Shown piece after piece: positions 1 to 8,241 of a DNA stretch of 44,309 nt (within the stretch, counting starts at the first letter, position 1; the number at the start of each line of letters is the position of its first letter). The stretch lies in assembly GCA_002375465.1 (NCBI GenBank), contig DFLT01000013.1, positions 575 through 44,883 on the forward strand. Reading direction: 5' to 3'. This DNA is from Alphaproteobacteria bacterium UBA3612 (GTDB lineage Bacteria > Pseudomonadota > Alphaproteobacteria > Sphingomonadales > Sphingomonadaceae). Below the pieces are notes generated by a model, which had not been told where the DNA came from, did not search any database, and saw nothing but the letters and a program-made list of their open reading frames with translations. The position numbers and the translations under genes were made by a program.

Positions 1-1
1 T

Positions 2-784
2 TTTGCGACGTCGAAGGACGGCACGCGCATCCCCTATTTCGTCGTTCGACCCGCCGGTGCGACCGGGCCGCTGCCGACGATCATGCATGCCTATGGCGGC
101 TTTCGCGGCGGGCAATTACCGACATATCTGACCGAAAATCCTTCCCGCCTGGGGCCGATGGCGCTGTTCTGGCTGGAGCAGGGGAACAGTTTCGTCATCG
201 CCAATATCCGTGGCGGCGACGAATATGGCCCGGCCTGGCATTCGCAGACGCTGAAGGCGAACCGGCAAAAGGTGCATGACGACCTTTACGGGGTGGGCGA
301 GGATCTGAAATCGTCGGGTCTGACGTCGACCCTGGCGGCGTCTGGCCGTTCCAACGGCGGGCTGGTCGTCGGCGCGGCGCTGGTGCAGCGTCCCGATTTG
401 TTCGACGGGATCATCATGGGCGTGCCACTGTCCGACATGTGGCGCTATGACAAGCTGCTGGCGGGCGCGTCATGGGTCGGCGAATATGGCGATCCGGATA
501 TCCCCGAGGAATGGGCCTATCTGGGCGCCTATTCGCCCTATCAGCATTTGCGGGCAGATGCCGACTATCCGCCCGTCATGATCTATACGTCCACAAAGGA
601 TGACCGCGTTCATCCCGGCCATGCACGCAAGATGGCGGCGCGCCTGACCGAACAGGGGCACAAGGTCTATTATTTCGAGAATATCGACGGCGGCCATGCC
701 GGGGCCGCCGATGCCGAAGGCGAAGCGTATCGGGCCGCGCTCGTCATGCGCTATGCCGAGGACGTGCTGAGTAGCGAGGACTAG
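2..784 (+). CDS. Prolyl oligopeptidase family serine peptidase (S9A), C-terminal part only
   Basis: The reading frame is open from the left window edge, so only the C-terminal alpha/beta-hydrolase domain (about 260 residues) is visible; the N-terminal beta-propeller of this family would lie outside. S9 peptidases cleave short peptides after proline. The nucleophile motif GRSNGG puts the catalytic Ser codon at 350-352. A later TKDDRVHP segment supplies the Asp and DGGHAG supplies the His, in the order and spacing of family S9A. The oxyanion-side segment NIRGGDEYGP is also typical. The stop lies 9 bases before the next gene, so the two are probably cotranscribed. Whether the enzyme is exported cannot be judged because the N-terminus is missing. 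The family call is firm; the substrate is not known. Confidence 0.93.
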   Translation, partial: FATSKDGTRIPYFVVRPAGATGPLPTIMHAYGGFRGGQLPTYLTENPSRLGPMALFWLEQGNSFVIANIRGGDEYGPAWHSQTLKANRQKVHDDLYGVGEDLKSSGLTSTLAASGRSNGGLVVGAALVQRPDLFDGIIMGVPLSDMWRYDKLLAGASWVGEYGDPDIPEEWAYLGAYSPYQHLRADADYPPVMIYTSTKDDRVHPGHARKMAARLTEQGHKVYYFENIDGGHAGAADAEGEAYRAALVMRYAEDVLSSED

Positions 785-793
785 GCCGCCGCC

Positions 794-2143
794 ATGCGGG
801 ACCTTGGCGCGTCCGTCACCGACTGGCTGTCGCAGCTAAGGTCAAGCTATGGGTTCCTGCCGGCAGTAATGGCGACGGTAACTGTGCTGATCGCCATTGC
901 CGCCCTGTCCGCGCCGCCTGGCTGGGGTGCCGCCCTCGCCGAGGCTGTGGGCCTTCCCCCTGCGCCGGGTGTCGATGCGATGCGCGATCTGATGAGCCTG
1001 ATCGCTTCGGCCACGATAGGCACGGGTGCGGTAGCGTTTTCCGTCATCGTGGCCGCATCCGTCACCGCCGCAGGGCAATATGGTCCGCGCCTGTTGACGA
1101 ATTTTCTGGCAGACCGCGCGACGCAGGTGACGCTGGGGGTTTTCGTTTCCTCGTTCGTCTATGCGCTAATCGTTTATGCGGCGATCCGTGACGAGACACC
1201 GGGCTATGGCATTGCCGGGATTGTGGCGATGGTATTCGCTCTCGCCAGCGTCGCCGCCCTTATTTATTTCCTGCATCACGCCCCCTCCGCGCTGAGGATC
1301 AATCAGGCGGTTTCGAAGATAGGCCGCAGCCTGCTGAAGAATGCCGGCACAAGGTTCCCCGGCACGTGTGGGCATGCAGTATGTCCTGAGGATCTGGATG
1401 CGGCAGCCGCACGCTACCAGGCACGCGGGCCGTCCTTTCCCCTGTTCGCGGCAGAGGCGGGCATCGTGTCGATCATCGACGGGGAGAAGCTGTCGTTGAT
1501 TGCAGAGCGCGCGGATGCGTTGGTGGTTCTGCGGACGCGGCCGGGTGATTTCCTGGTTCCCGGCCAGCCGATCGCCGATGTGCATGCCATGGCGGTTCCT
1601 GAGGGCGATTGCCTGAACGAACTCCGCTCGGCCTTTGCCGTCGCAAAGCTGCGGACACCCAGTCAGGATATCGAATTTCTCGCCGATGAGTTGACTGAGA
1701 TCGCCATGCGGGCGCTAAGCTCCGGCATCAACGACCCCTATACCGCAATTGCGTGCATGCAATGGCTGGGGGCGGCACTGGCGGAGATTGCCCGCACGCC
1801 GGATCCCATACCCTATCGTCGCAGCGAGGAAGGCGGTTTCCGTGTCTATGTCGAGCCGCTCGGCTTCGCATCCTATCTGGAGGGCACAATGGGCCGGATC
1901 CGGCAGGTCAGCGCCACAAACGTGCGTGCGGCGGAAGGCCATTTGGCGGCGCTGGCGCACGCAGCGGTCGGAGCGGTGGATAATGAGAGGGCCATGGGGG
2001 CGCTAGAGGCCGAAGCGCGCGCTTTATTGGCGCAGGCACGGATCGCGCTGGATGGCCCCGATCTGAAAGCCGTTGAGGCCTGTGGCGCGCGCTTTGACAC
2101 TGTGGTTTCAGAATCCCCTCCGGCGCTGGACAAGTTTCGCTAG
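794..2143 (+). CDS. DUF2254 family membrane protein
   Basis: This 449-residue protein has four hydrophobic segments in its first 160 residues (about 22-42, 65-90, 105-125 and 135-157), followed by a soluble cytoplasmic-type region. The segment GPRLLTNFLADRATQ between helices and the segment RALSSGINDPYTAIACMQWL near residues 305-325 are hallmarks I know from DUF2254. No biochemical function is established for that family. The ATG at 794 is preceded by a modest purine-rich stretch inside the end of the peptidase gene. It sits between the peptidase and nadC with 9- and 19-base gaps, so it is likely part of one transcription unit, though nothing in that context explains its job. The family assignment is confident; the role is unknown. 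Confidence 0.85.
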   Translation: MRDLGASVTDWLSQLRSSYGFLPAVMATVTVLIAIAALSAPPGWGAALAEAVGLPPAPGVDAMRDLMSLIASATIGTGAVAFSVIVAASVTAAGQYGPRLLTNFLADRATQVTLGVFVSSFVYALIVYAAIRDETPGYGIAGIVAMVFALASVAALIYFLHHAPSALRINQAVSKIGRSLLKNAGTRFPGTCGHAVCPEDLDAAAARYQARGPSFPLFAAEAGIVSIIDGEKLSLIAERADALVVLRTRPGDFLVPGQPIADVHAMAVPEGDCLNELRSAFAVAKLRTPSQDIEFLADELTEIAMRALSSGINDPYTAIACMQWLGAALAEIARTPDPIPYRRSEEGGFRVYVEPLGFASYLEGTMGRIRQVSATNVRAAEGHLAALAHAAVGAVDNERAMGALEAEARALLAQARIALDGPDLKAVEACGARFDTVVSESPPALDKFR

Positions 2144-2162
2144 GCAAGAAAGAGGCGACCGC

Positions 2163-3008
2163 ATGACCTTCACCTTATCCGGCTTCGACCTTGATGATTT
2201 CACTACCCGCGCGCTTGCGGAAGACGCGGGCGACAGGGGGGACGTGACCTCTGCCGCCGTCATCCCCGCAGATGCAGGGCTGGTGGCGGTGATGGAAAGC
2301 CGTGACGCAATCATCGTCTGCGGATTGCCTCTGGCCGAAGCCTTCTTCCGCAGGCTCGATCCCGATTGCCAGATCGATATCATGCAGCCAGAGGGCGCGC
2401 CGGTGGGTGCGGGCGCGGCGCTGATGCGCATTTCGGGCAATGCGCGCGCGCTGCTGACGGCGGAACGGCCCGCGCTTAACACCGTGCAGCATCTCAGCGG
2501 CATCGCGACCGCCGCGCGCAGCTATGCCGAAGCCGTCGCGGGGACGGGCGCTGTGGTGCTCGACACAAGGAAAACGCATCCCGGCCTGCGCAGATTGCAG
2601 AAATACGCCACTCGCACCGGGGGTATCACCAATCATCGCATGACGCTGGGGGATCAGCCGATGATCAAGGACAATCATGTCGCGATTGCCGGCTCCGTCG
2701 CTGAGGCGGTACGCCGCGCAAAGGCAGCGGGCCTGACCGACATCGTGGTGGAGGTGGACCGCCTGGATCAGATCGAGCCGGCGCTGATCGCAGGGGCGGA
2801 CCAGCTGTTGCTGGACAATATGGGCCCGGATCTGCTGCGCCAGGCGGTTGAGACGGTCGGCAAGCGCGTCCCCACCGAAGCATCCGGCGGCGTCAATCTG
2901 ACCACGATCCGCGCGATTGCGGAAACGGGGGTCGACTATATTTCCGTTGGACGCATCATCCAGTCCTCGCCAGCCGTGGATATCGGGCTGGATTATGCCG
3001 GGGCGTAG
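2163..3008 (+). CDS. nadC: Nicotinate-nucleotide diphosphorylase (carboxylating)
   Basis: NadC converts quinolinate and phosphoribosyl pyrophosphate to nicotinate mononucleotide, CO2 and pyrophosphate, the step where de novo NAD synthesis enters the pyridine nucleotide pool. The 281-residue length fits the family. Visible motifs in order are GDVTSAAV near the N-terminus, DTRKTHPGLR, KYATRTGG, NHRMTLGD, IKDNH, EVDRLDQ, LLLDNM and EASGG. These include the basic residues that bind quinolinate and the phosphoribosyl group. I chose the ATG at 2163, preceded by AAGAAAGAGG, rather than an upstream in-frame start at 2073 that would run back into the DUF2254 gene. nadA and nadB are not in the window. 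The end overlaps the RNase T2 gene by 14 bases, suggesting coupling. Confidence 0.95.
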   Translation: MTFTLSGFDLDDFTTRALAEDAGDRGDVTSAAVIPADAGLVAVMESRDAIIVCGLPLAEAFFRRLDPDCQIDIMQPEGAPVGAGAALMRISGNARALLTAERPALNTVQHLSGIATAARSYAEAVAGTGAVVLDTRKTHPGLRRLQKYATRTGGITNHRMTLGDQPMIKDNHVAIAGSVAEAVRRAKAAGLTDIVVEVDRLDQIEPALIAGADQLLLDNMGPDLLRQAVETVGKRVPTEASGGVNLTTIRAIAETGVDYISVGRIIQSSPAVDIGLDYAGA

Positions 3009-3729
3009 CGGCGCCGGCCTTTTCCTTGCCCTTCTGCTGGCGGCATGCGGGCCCAATGCCGTGCCGGACAGTGCCGGGGCGTCTTCCTGCGCCATTCCGG
3101 CGGACCTGGCGCCTGTATCGCAGCCAACCCCGCCGGATAACATTCCCGATGCAGCGACGACCGGCTATGTTCTCGCCCTGTCCTGGTCGCCGGAATTCTG
3201 CCGCTTCCGCTCGGATGAGCCGCAAAATCGCGGCCAGTGCGTCGATAACCGCTTTGGCTTTATCCTGCATGGTCTGTGGCCGCAGGCGGGGGACGGGCCG
3301 CATCCGCGTGCCTGTGCTCTGGCACCGCCCGTTCCCTTGGAAACAATGCGGGAGCATTATTGCATGATGCCGTCCGCCTATCTGCTGCAGCATGAATGGT
3401 CCGCCCATGGAACGTGCCAGTGGGATAGTGCAGAGGATTATTACGAGACAGCGGCCGCGCTATGGTCACGTTTCCGGCGACCAGATCTTTTCGTCCTCAG
3501 TCGCCAGAGCAGCCTGACCGCAGGTGATGTGCGAGAGGCGTTCATGGCCGCGAACCCGCAACTTTCCCGGCAGGCAATCGGCGTCGATCTGAATAATCGC
3601 GGCTGGTTGGAGGAGGTGTTTCTCTGTCTCGATCTGCAGGAGGCGCCACGGCCATGCGACGATCGTGAATATGGTGCGGCGGATGAAGCGCCCGCCGCCA
3701 TCTGGCGGGGTGGCCGGACGGAGCGATAA
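2995..3729 (+). CDS. RNase T2 family ribonuclease, predicted lipoprotein
   Basis: The 244-residue product begins with a signal peptide ending in LLLAACG, a lipobox with Cys18 as the likely lipidated residue, so the enzyme is probably anchored in the envelope facing the periplasm. RNase T2 enzymes cut single-stranded RNA through a 2',3'-cyclic phosphate. Catalytic segment 1 is FILHGLWPQ (His92). Segment 2 is HEWSAHGTC (His133, Glu134, His138, Cys141). The lysine normally found one residue before the second His of segment 2 is Ala137 here, so catalysis may be altered. Several cysteines suggest disulfides. The start overlaps the nadC stop; a longer frame from 2917 would lose the clean signal peptide. 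A strong terminator overlaps the stop. Confidence 0.9.
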   Translation: MPGRSGAGLFLALLLAACGPNAVPDSAGASSCAIPADLAPVSQPTPPDNIPDAATTGYVLALSWSPEFCRFRSDEPQNRGQCVDNRFGFILHGLWPQAGDGPHPRACALAPPVPLETMREHYCMMPSAYLLQHEWSAHGTCQWDSAEDYYETAAALWSRFRRPDLFVLSRQSSLTAGDVREAFMAANPQLSRQAIGVDLNNRGWLEEVFLCLDLQEAPRPCDDREYGAADEAPAAIWRGGRTER

Positions 3730-3748
3730 GGCTCTCCGTCCGGCTTTT
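3713..3748 (+). terminator. Rho-independent terminator after the RNase T2 gene
   Basis: An 11-bp perfect inverted repeat, GCCGGACGGAG at 3713-3723 and CTCCGTCCGGC at 3734-3744, is followed directly by TTTT. The stop codon lies in the loop. It probably ends transcription of the peptidase-DUF2254-nadC-RNase unit before the convergent TonB-dependent receptor gene. Confidence 0.85.
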
Positions 3749-3764
3749 CCCTTTATCTACGAGC

Positions 3765-6509
3765 CTAGAACCGACCGCGTACCGTGACGCCATAGGTGCG
3801 CGGTTCAGCGAGATACGCGCTGAACGTCTGCTGCGGGGCAACCACAGGCGTGTTGAACGCGACCTGTGTGTAGTCCGTGTCGAACAGGTTCTGTGCCCAG
3901 CCCTCAATCGCCCGGCGGTCATCCGGGCCGCGGATGCCGATACGGGCATTGGCGATGAAGAAGCCGTCTTGGGTTTTGGCGGGCAGCAGGTCCGAACCGG
4001 TGTTGAAATCCCCGGTCAGGCGTCCGTTCAGATAGAAAAGCCCGGAAAGCCCGCTATCCCCGAGTGGCGGCGTCCATGCGAACGATGCCGTCGCTACATA
4101 ATTCGGCGCGTTGGAAAGATCCTGGCCGGGAAGGAGGCGGAGGGCCGGATCGAGTGGCTCACCATTGTCGCTGCCGATCAGGTCATCCCTATATTCCGCG
4201 TCCGTCAGCGTCAGACCCGCACTCACGTCCACGGTGGACGTGGGGCGCATCGTCGCTTCCAGCTCGATGCCCCGTGAAACGACGCCGGCCTCGACATCGT
4301 CAGCGGCACAGGTGCCGGTCGCGGCGCTGCCGTCCATGTCGCCCCCGGCAAGGTCATTGCCGCAGCTGTTGATATTCTGAACCAGGAATACCGTGCCGTT
4401 AAACGTGTTCAGCTGGAAATTGCTGAATCGCTGATAGAAGGCGGAAACGCTGACCGAAAAATCACGTGCGGCATATTTTGCACCCACTTCGACCGCGTCG
4501 ACTTCCTCCTGATCGAACTGCAGGTTCGACACGCTGAAATTGCTCGCCGGATTTGCCAAAGAGAAAATCGTGGAGTCGACGAGTGCGGAGCGGTCGAGAT
4601 TGAAGCCACCGGCTTTGTAACCACGGGAATAGCTGGCGTAGAGAAGCAGATCGTCCACCGGCTTGTAGGACAGGATAGCCGTTCCGGTTACCTCATTCTC
4701 CGTCCGGCTGTCGGTCAGATCATAGTCGTTGAGTTCGGAGGTCGAATTGCCGACGCAGCTGAGTCCGATGATGCCGCCAGCGAACGCGCCCGCGCCTGTG
4801 GCCAGCAGCGGCCCAAGCGCCTCCCGGTTTGCCGCGCAGACGGTATTGCTGTTGTTGAATTCCGCTGAAAAGTCTTTCTGCTCGTGCGTATAGCGGGCGC
4901 CCAGGGTGAGATCGAGCTTGTCGGTCAGATGCACGATATTATGCGTGAAGATGGCGAAGTTCTCGCTGTCCTGCATGTAGCGCGTATCGGAATCGCCGAG
5001 GCCGCCAATCCCGTTCAGGCGGTCGATACCGGCCAGGATTGAGGGAGTAGCTGCTCCGAACACGGCACCACTGCCCAGAATGGCATTACCAGTCGGCGTC
5101 AGACAGCGGGCACTGCCCGGCGAAACCACCGAGCCACCGGCGAAGGGCGACAGCGAATCGTTCAGGCCAAGCGCAAGGCGGCACTGAGCGAACTGCCCAT
5201 ATTGATCGCCAAAGCTGAGATTGTCGCGGACGAGCAGATCCTCCTGCGCGTAATAGCCGCCGATCAGCCAGTCGAGCCGGTTGTCAAACAGGGTGCCGTT
5301 CAGGCGCAATTCCTGGCTGAACGTCTTGAAACGGCGGGATCCGGCATCGGGGCCAGGATTGCGATGTAGGATATCGATCTGGGTATAGTCTGCATCCATT
5401 CCCTGCGTGTTTTCGAATTGGCGATAGGCGGTGATCGACGTCAGGTTGATATTTCCGAGGTCCAGGTCGGCCTGCAGCGAAATGCCATAATCTTCCGTCT
5501 CGCCCTCATAGGAGCGGCCCGGTGTCACATAGATGTTGCGGTCATAGATATCGTCCCCGAGTGCGGCCGGGTTTTGCCCCAGCCCCAGAAGAACGGGAAT
5601 AATAGGGTTGCCGGTGCTGGTCAGGCCCGGCTGACCCGCGACATCGGGATCGAACTGGTCAAGTGCCGGAGAGACCCGTGCCAAGGGAGATTCGCTGGCC
5701 GGCAGGAATGTCGCCGCACAGCATGCCTCGTCCTTGCTGGAATAATCCGCAATCAGGCGCAGGGACAGCGTGTCCGTGGGATCGGCGGCGATCTGTCCGC
5801 GGATCAGGTAACGATCGCGATTATTGACGTCGGTGTCGTTGACAACATCGCGATAGAAGCCGTCGCGCTTTGAATAGAGCCCGTCCACGCGGGCGGCGAT
5901 ACGCTCTCCCAAGGGGACGTTGACGCCGCCCTCGAACCTGTAATGGTCGTAATTTCCGTAGGTTGCCGCACCGTAGCCTTCAAAGATATCGCTTGGTGCC
6001 TCGGTAAAGATGTTGAGAAGGCCTGCCGACGAATTGCGGCCGCCGAGCGTTCCCTGCGGGCCGCGCAAAACCTCGACCCGGTCGATCGGCCCCAGATCGG
6101 AAAGGCCATTGCCCGTCCGCGAGCGGTAAACGCCGTCGATGAACAGGGCGACCGAGCTTTCAAGGCCAGGATTATCGCCCACGGTGCCGATGCCACGAAT
6201 ACGAGCAGATCCATTCGATTCATTGCCGGTGGAGGATACGAGCAGCGACGGTGCGAGCTGGTTGAGTTCACGGATGTCGTTCGCGCCCGAATTCTGCAAT
6301 TGTTCAGAAGACACGGCAGAAATGGCGATGGGAACGTCGGCAAGCTGTTGCGATCGTCCCTGTGCGGTCACGACGATTACTTCCGAATCGAGCTCTGCGT
6401 CGACCGCGGGTGTTGGATCGACACTGGCGGTCTCCGCGACCTCTGTTTGGGCAAATGCAGGACCAGCGAAGGCCAGAAGCGCAGCGCTGCAAAGAAGTGC
6501 ATGTCTCAT
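3765..6509 (-). CDS. TonB-dependent outer-membrane receptor
   Basis: This 914-residue protein imports an unidentified ligand across the outer membrane using energy passed from TonB-ExbBD. The start at 6509 gives a clean signal peptide (MRHALLCSAALLAFAGPAFAQ would be the cleaved part) and has the ribosome site GGGGAGA just upstream; the longer frame to 6608 was not chosen. A TonB-box-like EVIVVTAQ lies near residue 45. The plug domain follows (DVPIAISAVS, RIRGIGTVGDNPG, ALFIDGVYRS, RVEVLRGPQGTLGGRNSSAG), then a long beta-barrel ending in GVTVRGRF with the usual C-terminal aromatic residue. The plug resembles receptors common in sphingomonads for siderophores or plant- or pollutant-derived compounds, but no neighbouring gene reveals the ligand. 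No sigma/anti-sigma pair is nearby. Confidence 0.93.
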   Translation of the reverse strand: MRHALLCSAALLAFAGPAFAQTEVAETASVDPTPAVDAELDSEVIVVTAQGRSQQLADVPIAISAVSSEQLQNSGANDIRELNQLAPSLLVSSTGNESNGSARIRGIGTVGDNPGLESSVALFIDGVYRSRTGNGLSDLGPIDRVEVLRGPQGTLGGRNSSAGLLNIFTEAPSDIFEGYGAATYGNYDHYRFEGGVNVPLGERIAARVDGLYSKRDGFYRDVVNDTDVNNRDRYLIRGQIAADPTDTLSLRLIADYSSKDEACCAATFLPASESPLARVSPALDQFDPDVAGQPGLTSTGNPIIPVLLGLGQNPAALGDDIYDRNIYVTPGRSYEGETEDYGISLQADLDLGNINLTSITAYRQFENTQGMDADYTQIDILHRNPGPDAGSRRFKTFSQELRLNGTLFDNRLDWLIGGYYAQEDLLVRDNLSFGDQYGQFAQCRLALGLNDSLSPFAGGSVVSPGSARCLTPTGNAILGSGAVFGAATPSILAGIDRLNGIGGLGDSDTRYMQDSENFAIFTHNIVHLTDKLDLTLGARYTHEQKDFSAEFNNSNTVCAANREALGPLLATGAGAFAGGIIGLSCVGNSTSELNDYDLTDSRTENEVTGTAILSYKPVDDLLLYASYSRGYKAGGFNLDRSALVDSTIFSLANPASNFSVSNLQFDQEEVDAVEVGAKYAARDFSVSVSAFYQRFSNFQLNTFNGTVFLVQNINSCGNDLAGGDMDGSAATGTCAADDVEAGVVSRGIELEATMRPTSTVDVSAGLTLTDAEYRDDLIGSDNGEPLDPALRLLPGQDLSNAPNYVATASFAWTPPLGDSGLSGLFYLNGRLTGDFNTGSDLLPAKTQDGFFIANARIGIRGPDDRRAIEGWAQNLFDTDYTQVAFNTPVVAPQQTFSAYLAEPRTYGVTVRGRF

Positions 6510-6820
6510 CGAATTCTCCCCAAGAAAACGTCGTGCCTGCTTTTCAGGCCTGTTCTTTATATCACTCTTAGAGGGGTGTAGTATCTGTGTGAGGCTATTT
6601 AATTCCACTGTGGCGAGAATGTCTCACCATCGATATGAACGCGTTCGCCGTCTTCGTCCCGCCTTCGGCACCTCTTGGATGCGGTGAAAACCGAGAGCGC
6701 GGAAGCACGTCGCCCGGCGGCAATGATGCCACCCTTCTTTATCGGCATTCGTGCCAATAGTGGTCGCTAAAGCGCGCGCGTCTCCCTATATCGGCCTGGG
6801 ATTGGGAAGACAGGATTTTT
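6510..6820. other. Divergent promoter region, no gene seen
   Basis: These 311 bases separate the divergently transcribed TonB-dependent receptor and the flavin oxidoreductase. The receptor-proximal part (about 6535-6605) is AT-richer and probably holds its promoter. A ribosome site (GGGAAGA near 6804-6810) serves the oxidoreductase. Short open frames here have no family features. I see no convincing operator, terminator or RNA gene. Confidence 0.5.
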
Positions 6821-8230
6821 ATGAAGGCCGTTAATACTATCGGGATGGGTGGGCACGACGTCCTCCCCCTCGTCGAGGGCGGCAAGGGCGTCAGCGCTAC
6901 GAACGGCATGTCGTCGGGTGCGTGGGCCGCCGCCGGCGGCATCGGTACCGTCAGCGCCGTCAATGCCGACAGCTATGATGAAGATGGCAATATCATTCCG
7001 CAAATCTATCACGGTCGCACCCGCGATGACCGGCATGAAGAGCTGGTGAAATACGGCATTGATGGTGGCGTCGAGCAGGTGAAGCAGGCGCGTGAACTCG
7101 CCGGTCCCGACGCGGTCATAAACGTCAATGTCCTGTGGGAAATGGGCGGCGCGCAGCGCATATTGGAGGGGATCTTCGAATCCGAGGCTGGCGCTCTTGT
7201 CGACGGCGTTACATGCGGCGCAGGTATGCCCTACAAGCTGGCGGAAATCAGCGCGACGCATGGCAAATATTATTATCCGATCATATCTTCAGGCCGTGCC
7301 TTCCGTGCCCTTTGGAAGCGATCCTATTCGAAGCACCCGGAATGGCTTGGCGCCGTCGTTTACGAGGATCCCTGGCTGGCCGGGGGGCATAACGGCCTCT
7401 CCAATGCCGAAGACCCAAAGGTCCCGCAGGATCCATATCCCCGCGTAAAAGAGGTGCGTGACGTTATGCGCGCGGGTGGCATTTCCGACGATGTTCCCAT
7501 CATCATGGCGGGCGGGGTCTGGTATTTGCGCGAATGGGAGGATTGGATCGGCAATCCGGAGCTGGGCACCATCGCGTTTCAGTTCGGATCGCGTCCGCTG
7601 CTGACGAAGGAAAGTCCGATACCGGAAATCTGGAAGGAGCGTCTGCCCCTGTTGAAGGAAGGCGACATCCTGCTGCACCCCTTCAGCCCGACGGGATTTT
7701 ATTCCAGCGCCGTCAAGACGCCGTTCCTGATGGAAATGCAGCATCGCTCCGAACGGCAGATCGCCTTTGCCACCGTACAGTGCGATCATCGCACCCATAA
7801 GCTGGATGTGGGATTCAAGGGCAATAAGACTTTCTGGGTGACGAAGGACGATCTGATCCACGCGCGTGGCTGGGTGGCGCAGGGCTATACCGACGCCATG
7901 AAAACGCCGGACGATACGCTGGTGTTCGAAACAGAGGAAATGGCGAAGATCCTGCGAAAGGATCAGGCCGATTGCATGGGCTGTCTATCGCAGTGCAAAT
8001 TTTCTTCCTGGGCCGAACATAATGAGAAGCACTCGACGGGGCGCCTCGCCGACCCGCGCAGCTTCTGCATTCAGAAGACGCTGCAGGACATCGCCCATGG
8101 CGGCGATCCCGACGACAATCTGATGTTCGCCGGACATTCGGCGCATCATTTTTCGACCGATCCGTTTTATTCGAACGGGTTCGTGCCCACTGTGAAACAG
8201 TTGGTGGACCGTATCCTGACGGGCGACTGA
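6821..8230 (+). CDS. Nitronate monooxygenase-like flavoprotein with cysteine-rich C-terminal extension
   Basis: The protein is 469 residues, about 100 longer than ordinary nitronate monooxygenases. The first 340 residues look like the FMN-binding TIM barrel of that family (2-nitropropane dioxygenase-like): SATNGMSSGAWAAAGGIGT at the start of the barrel, INVNVLWEMGG, GVTCGAGMP, VYEDPWLAGGHNG, IIMAGGVW and an AFQFGSRPLLTKES phosphate-binding region. Family members oxidise nitronates or act as other flavin oxidoreductases. The tail contains Cys385, Cys388, Cys392 and later Cys416, a CxxCxxxC cluster that could bind a metal or iron-sulfur centre; this is inference. The ATG at 6821 follows a ribosome site. 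It converges with pyrD with an 11-base gap. The fold call is good; the true substrate is unknown. Confidence 0.82.
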   Translation: MKAVNTIGMGGHDVLPLVEGGKGVSATNGMSSGAWAAAGGIGTVSAVNADSYDEDGNIIPQIYHGRTRDDRHEELVKYGIDGGVEQVKQARELAGPDAVINVNVLWEMGGAQRILEGIFESEAGALVDGVTCGAGMPYKLAEISATHGKYYYPIISSGRAFRALWKRSYSKHPEWLGAVVYEDPWLAGGHNGLSNAEDPKVPQDPYPRVKEVRDVMRAGGISDDVPIIMAGGVWYLREWEDWIGNPELGTIAFQFGSRPLLTKESPIPEIWKERLPLLKEGDILLHPFSPTGFYSSAVKTPFLMEMQHRSERQIAFATVQCDHRTHKLDVGFKGNKTFWVTKDDLIHARGWVAQGYTDAMKTPDDTLVFETEEMAKILRKDQADCMGCLSQCKFSSWAEHNEKHSTGRLADPRSFCIQKTLQDIAHGGDPDDNLMFAGHSAHHFSTDPFYSNGFVPTVKQLVDRILTGD

Positions 8231-8241
8231 ATCTGCTTGGT

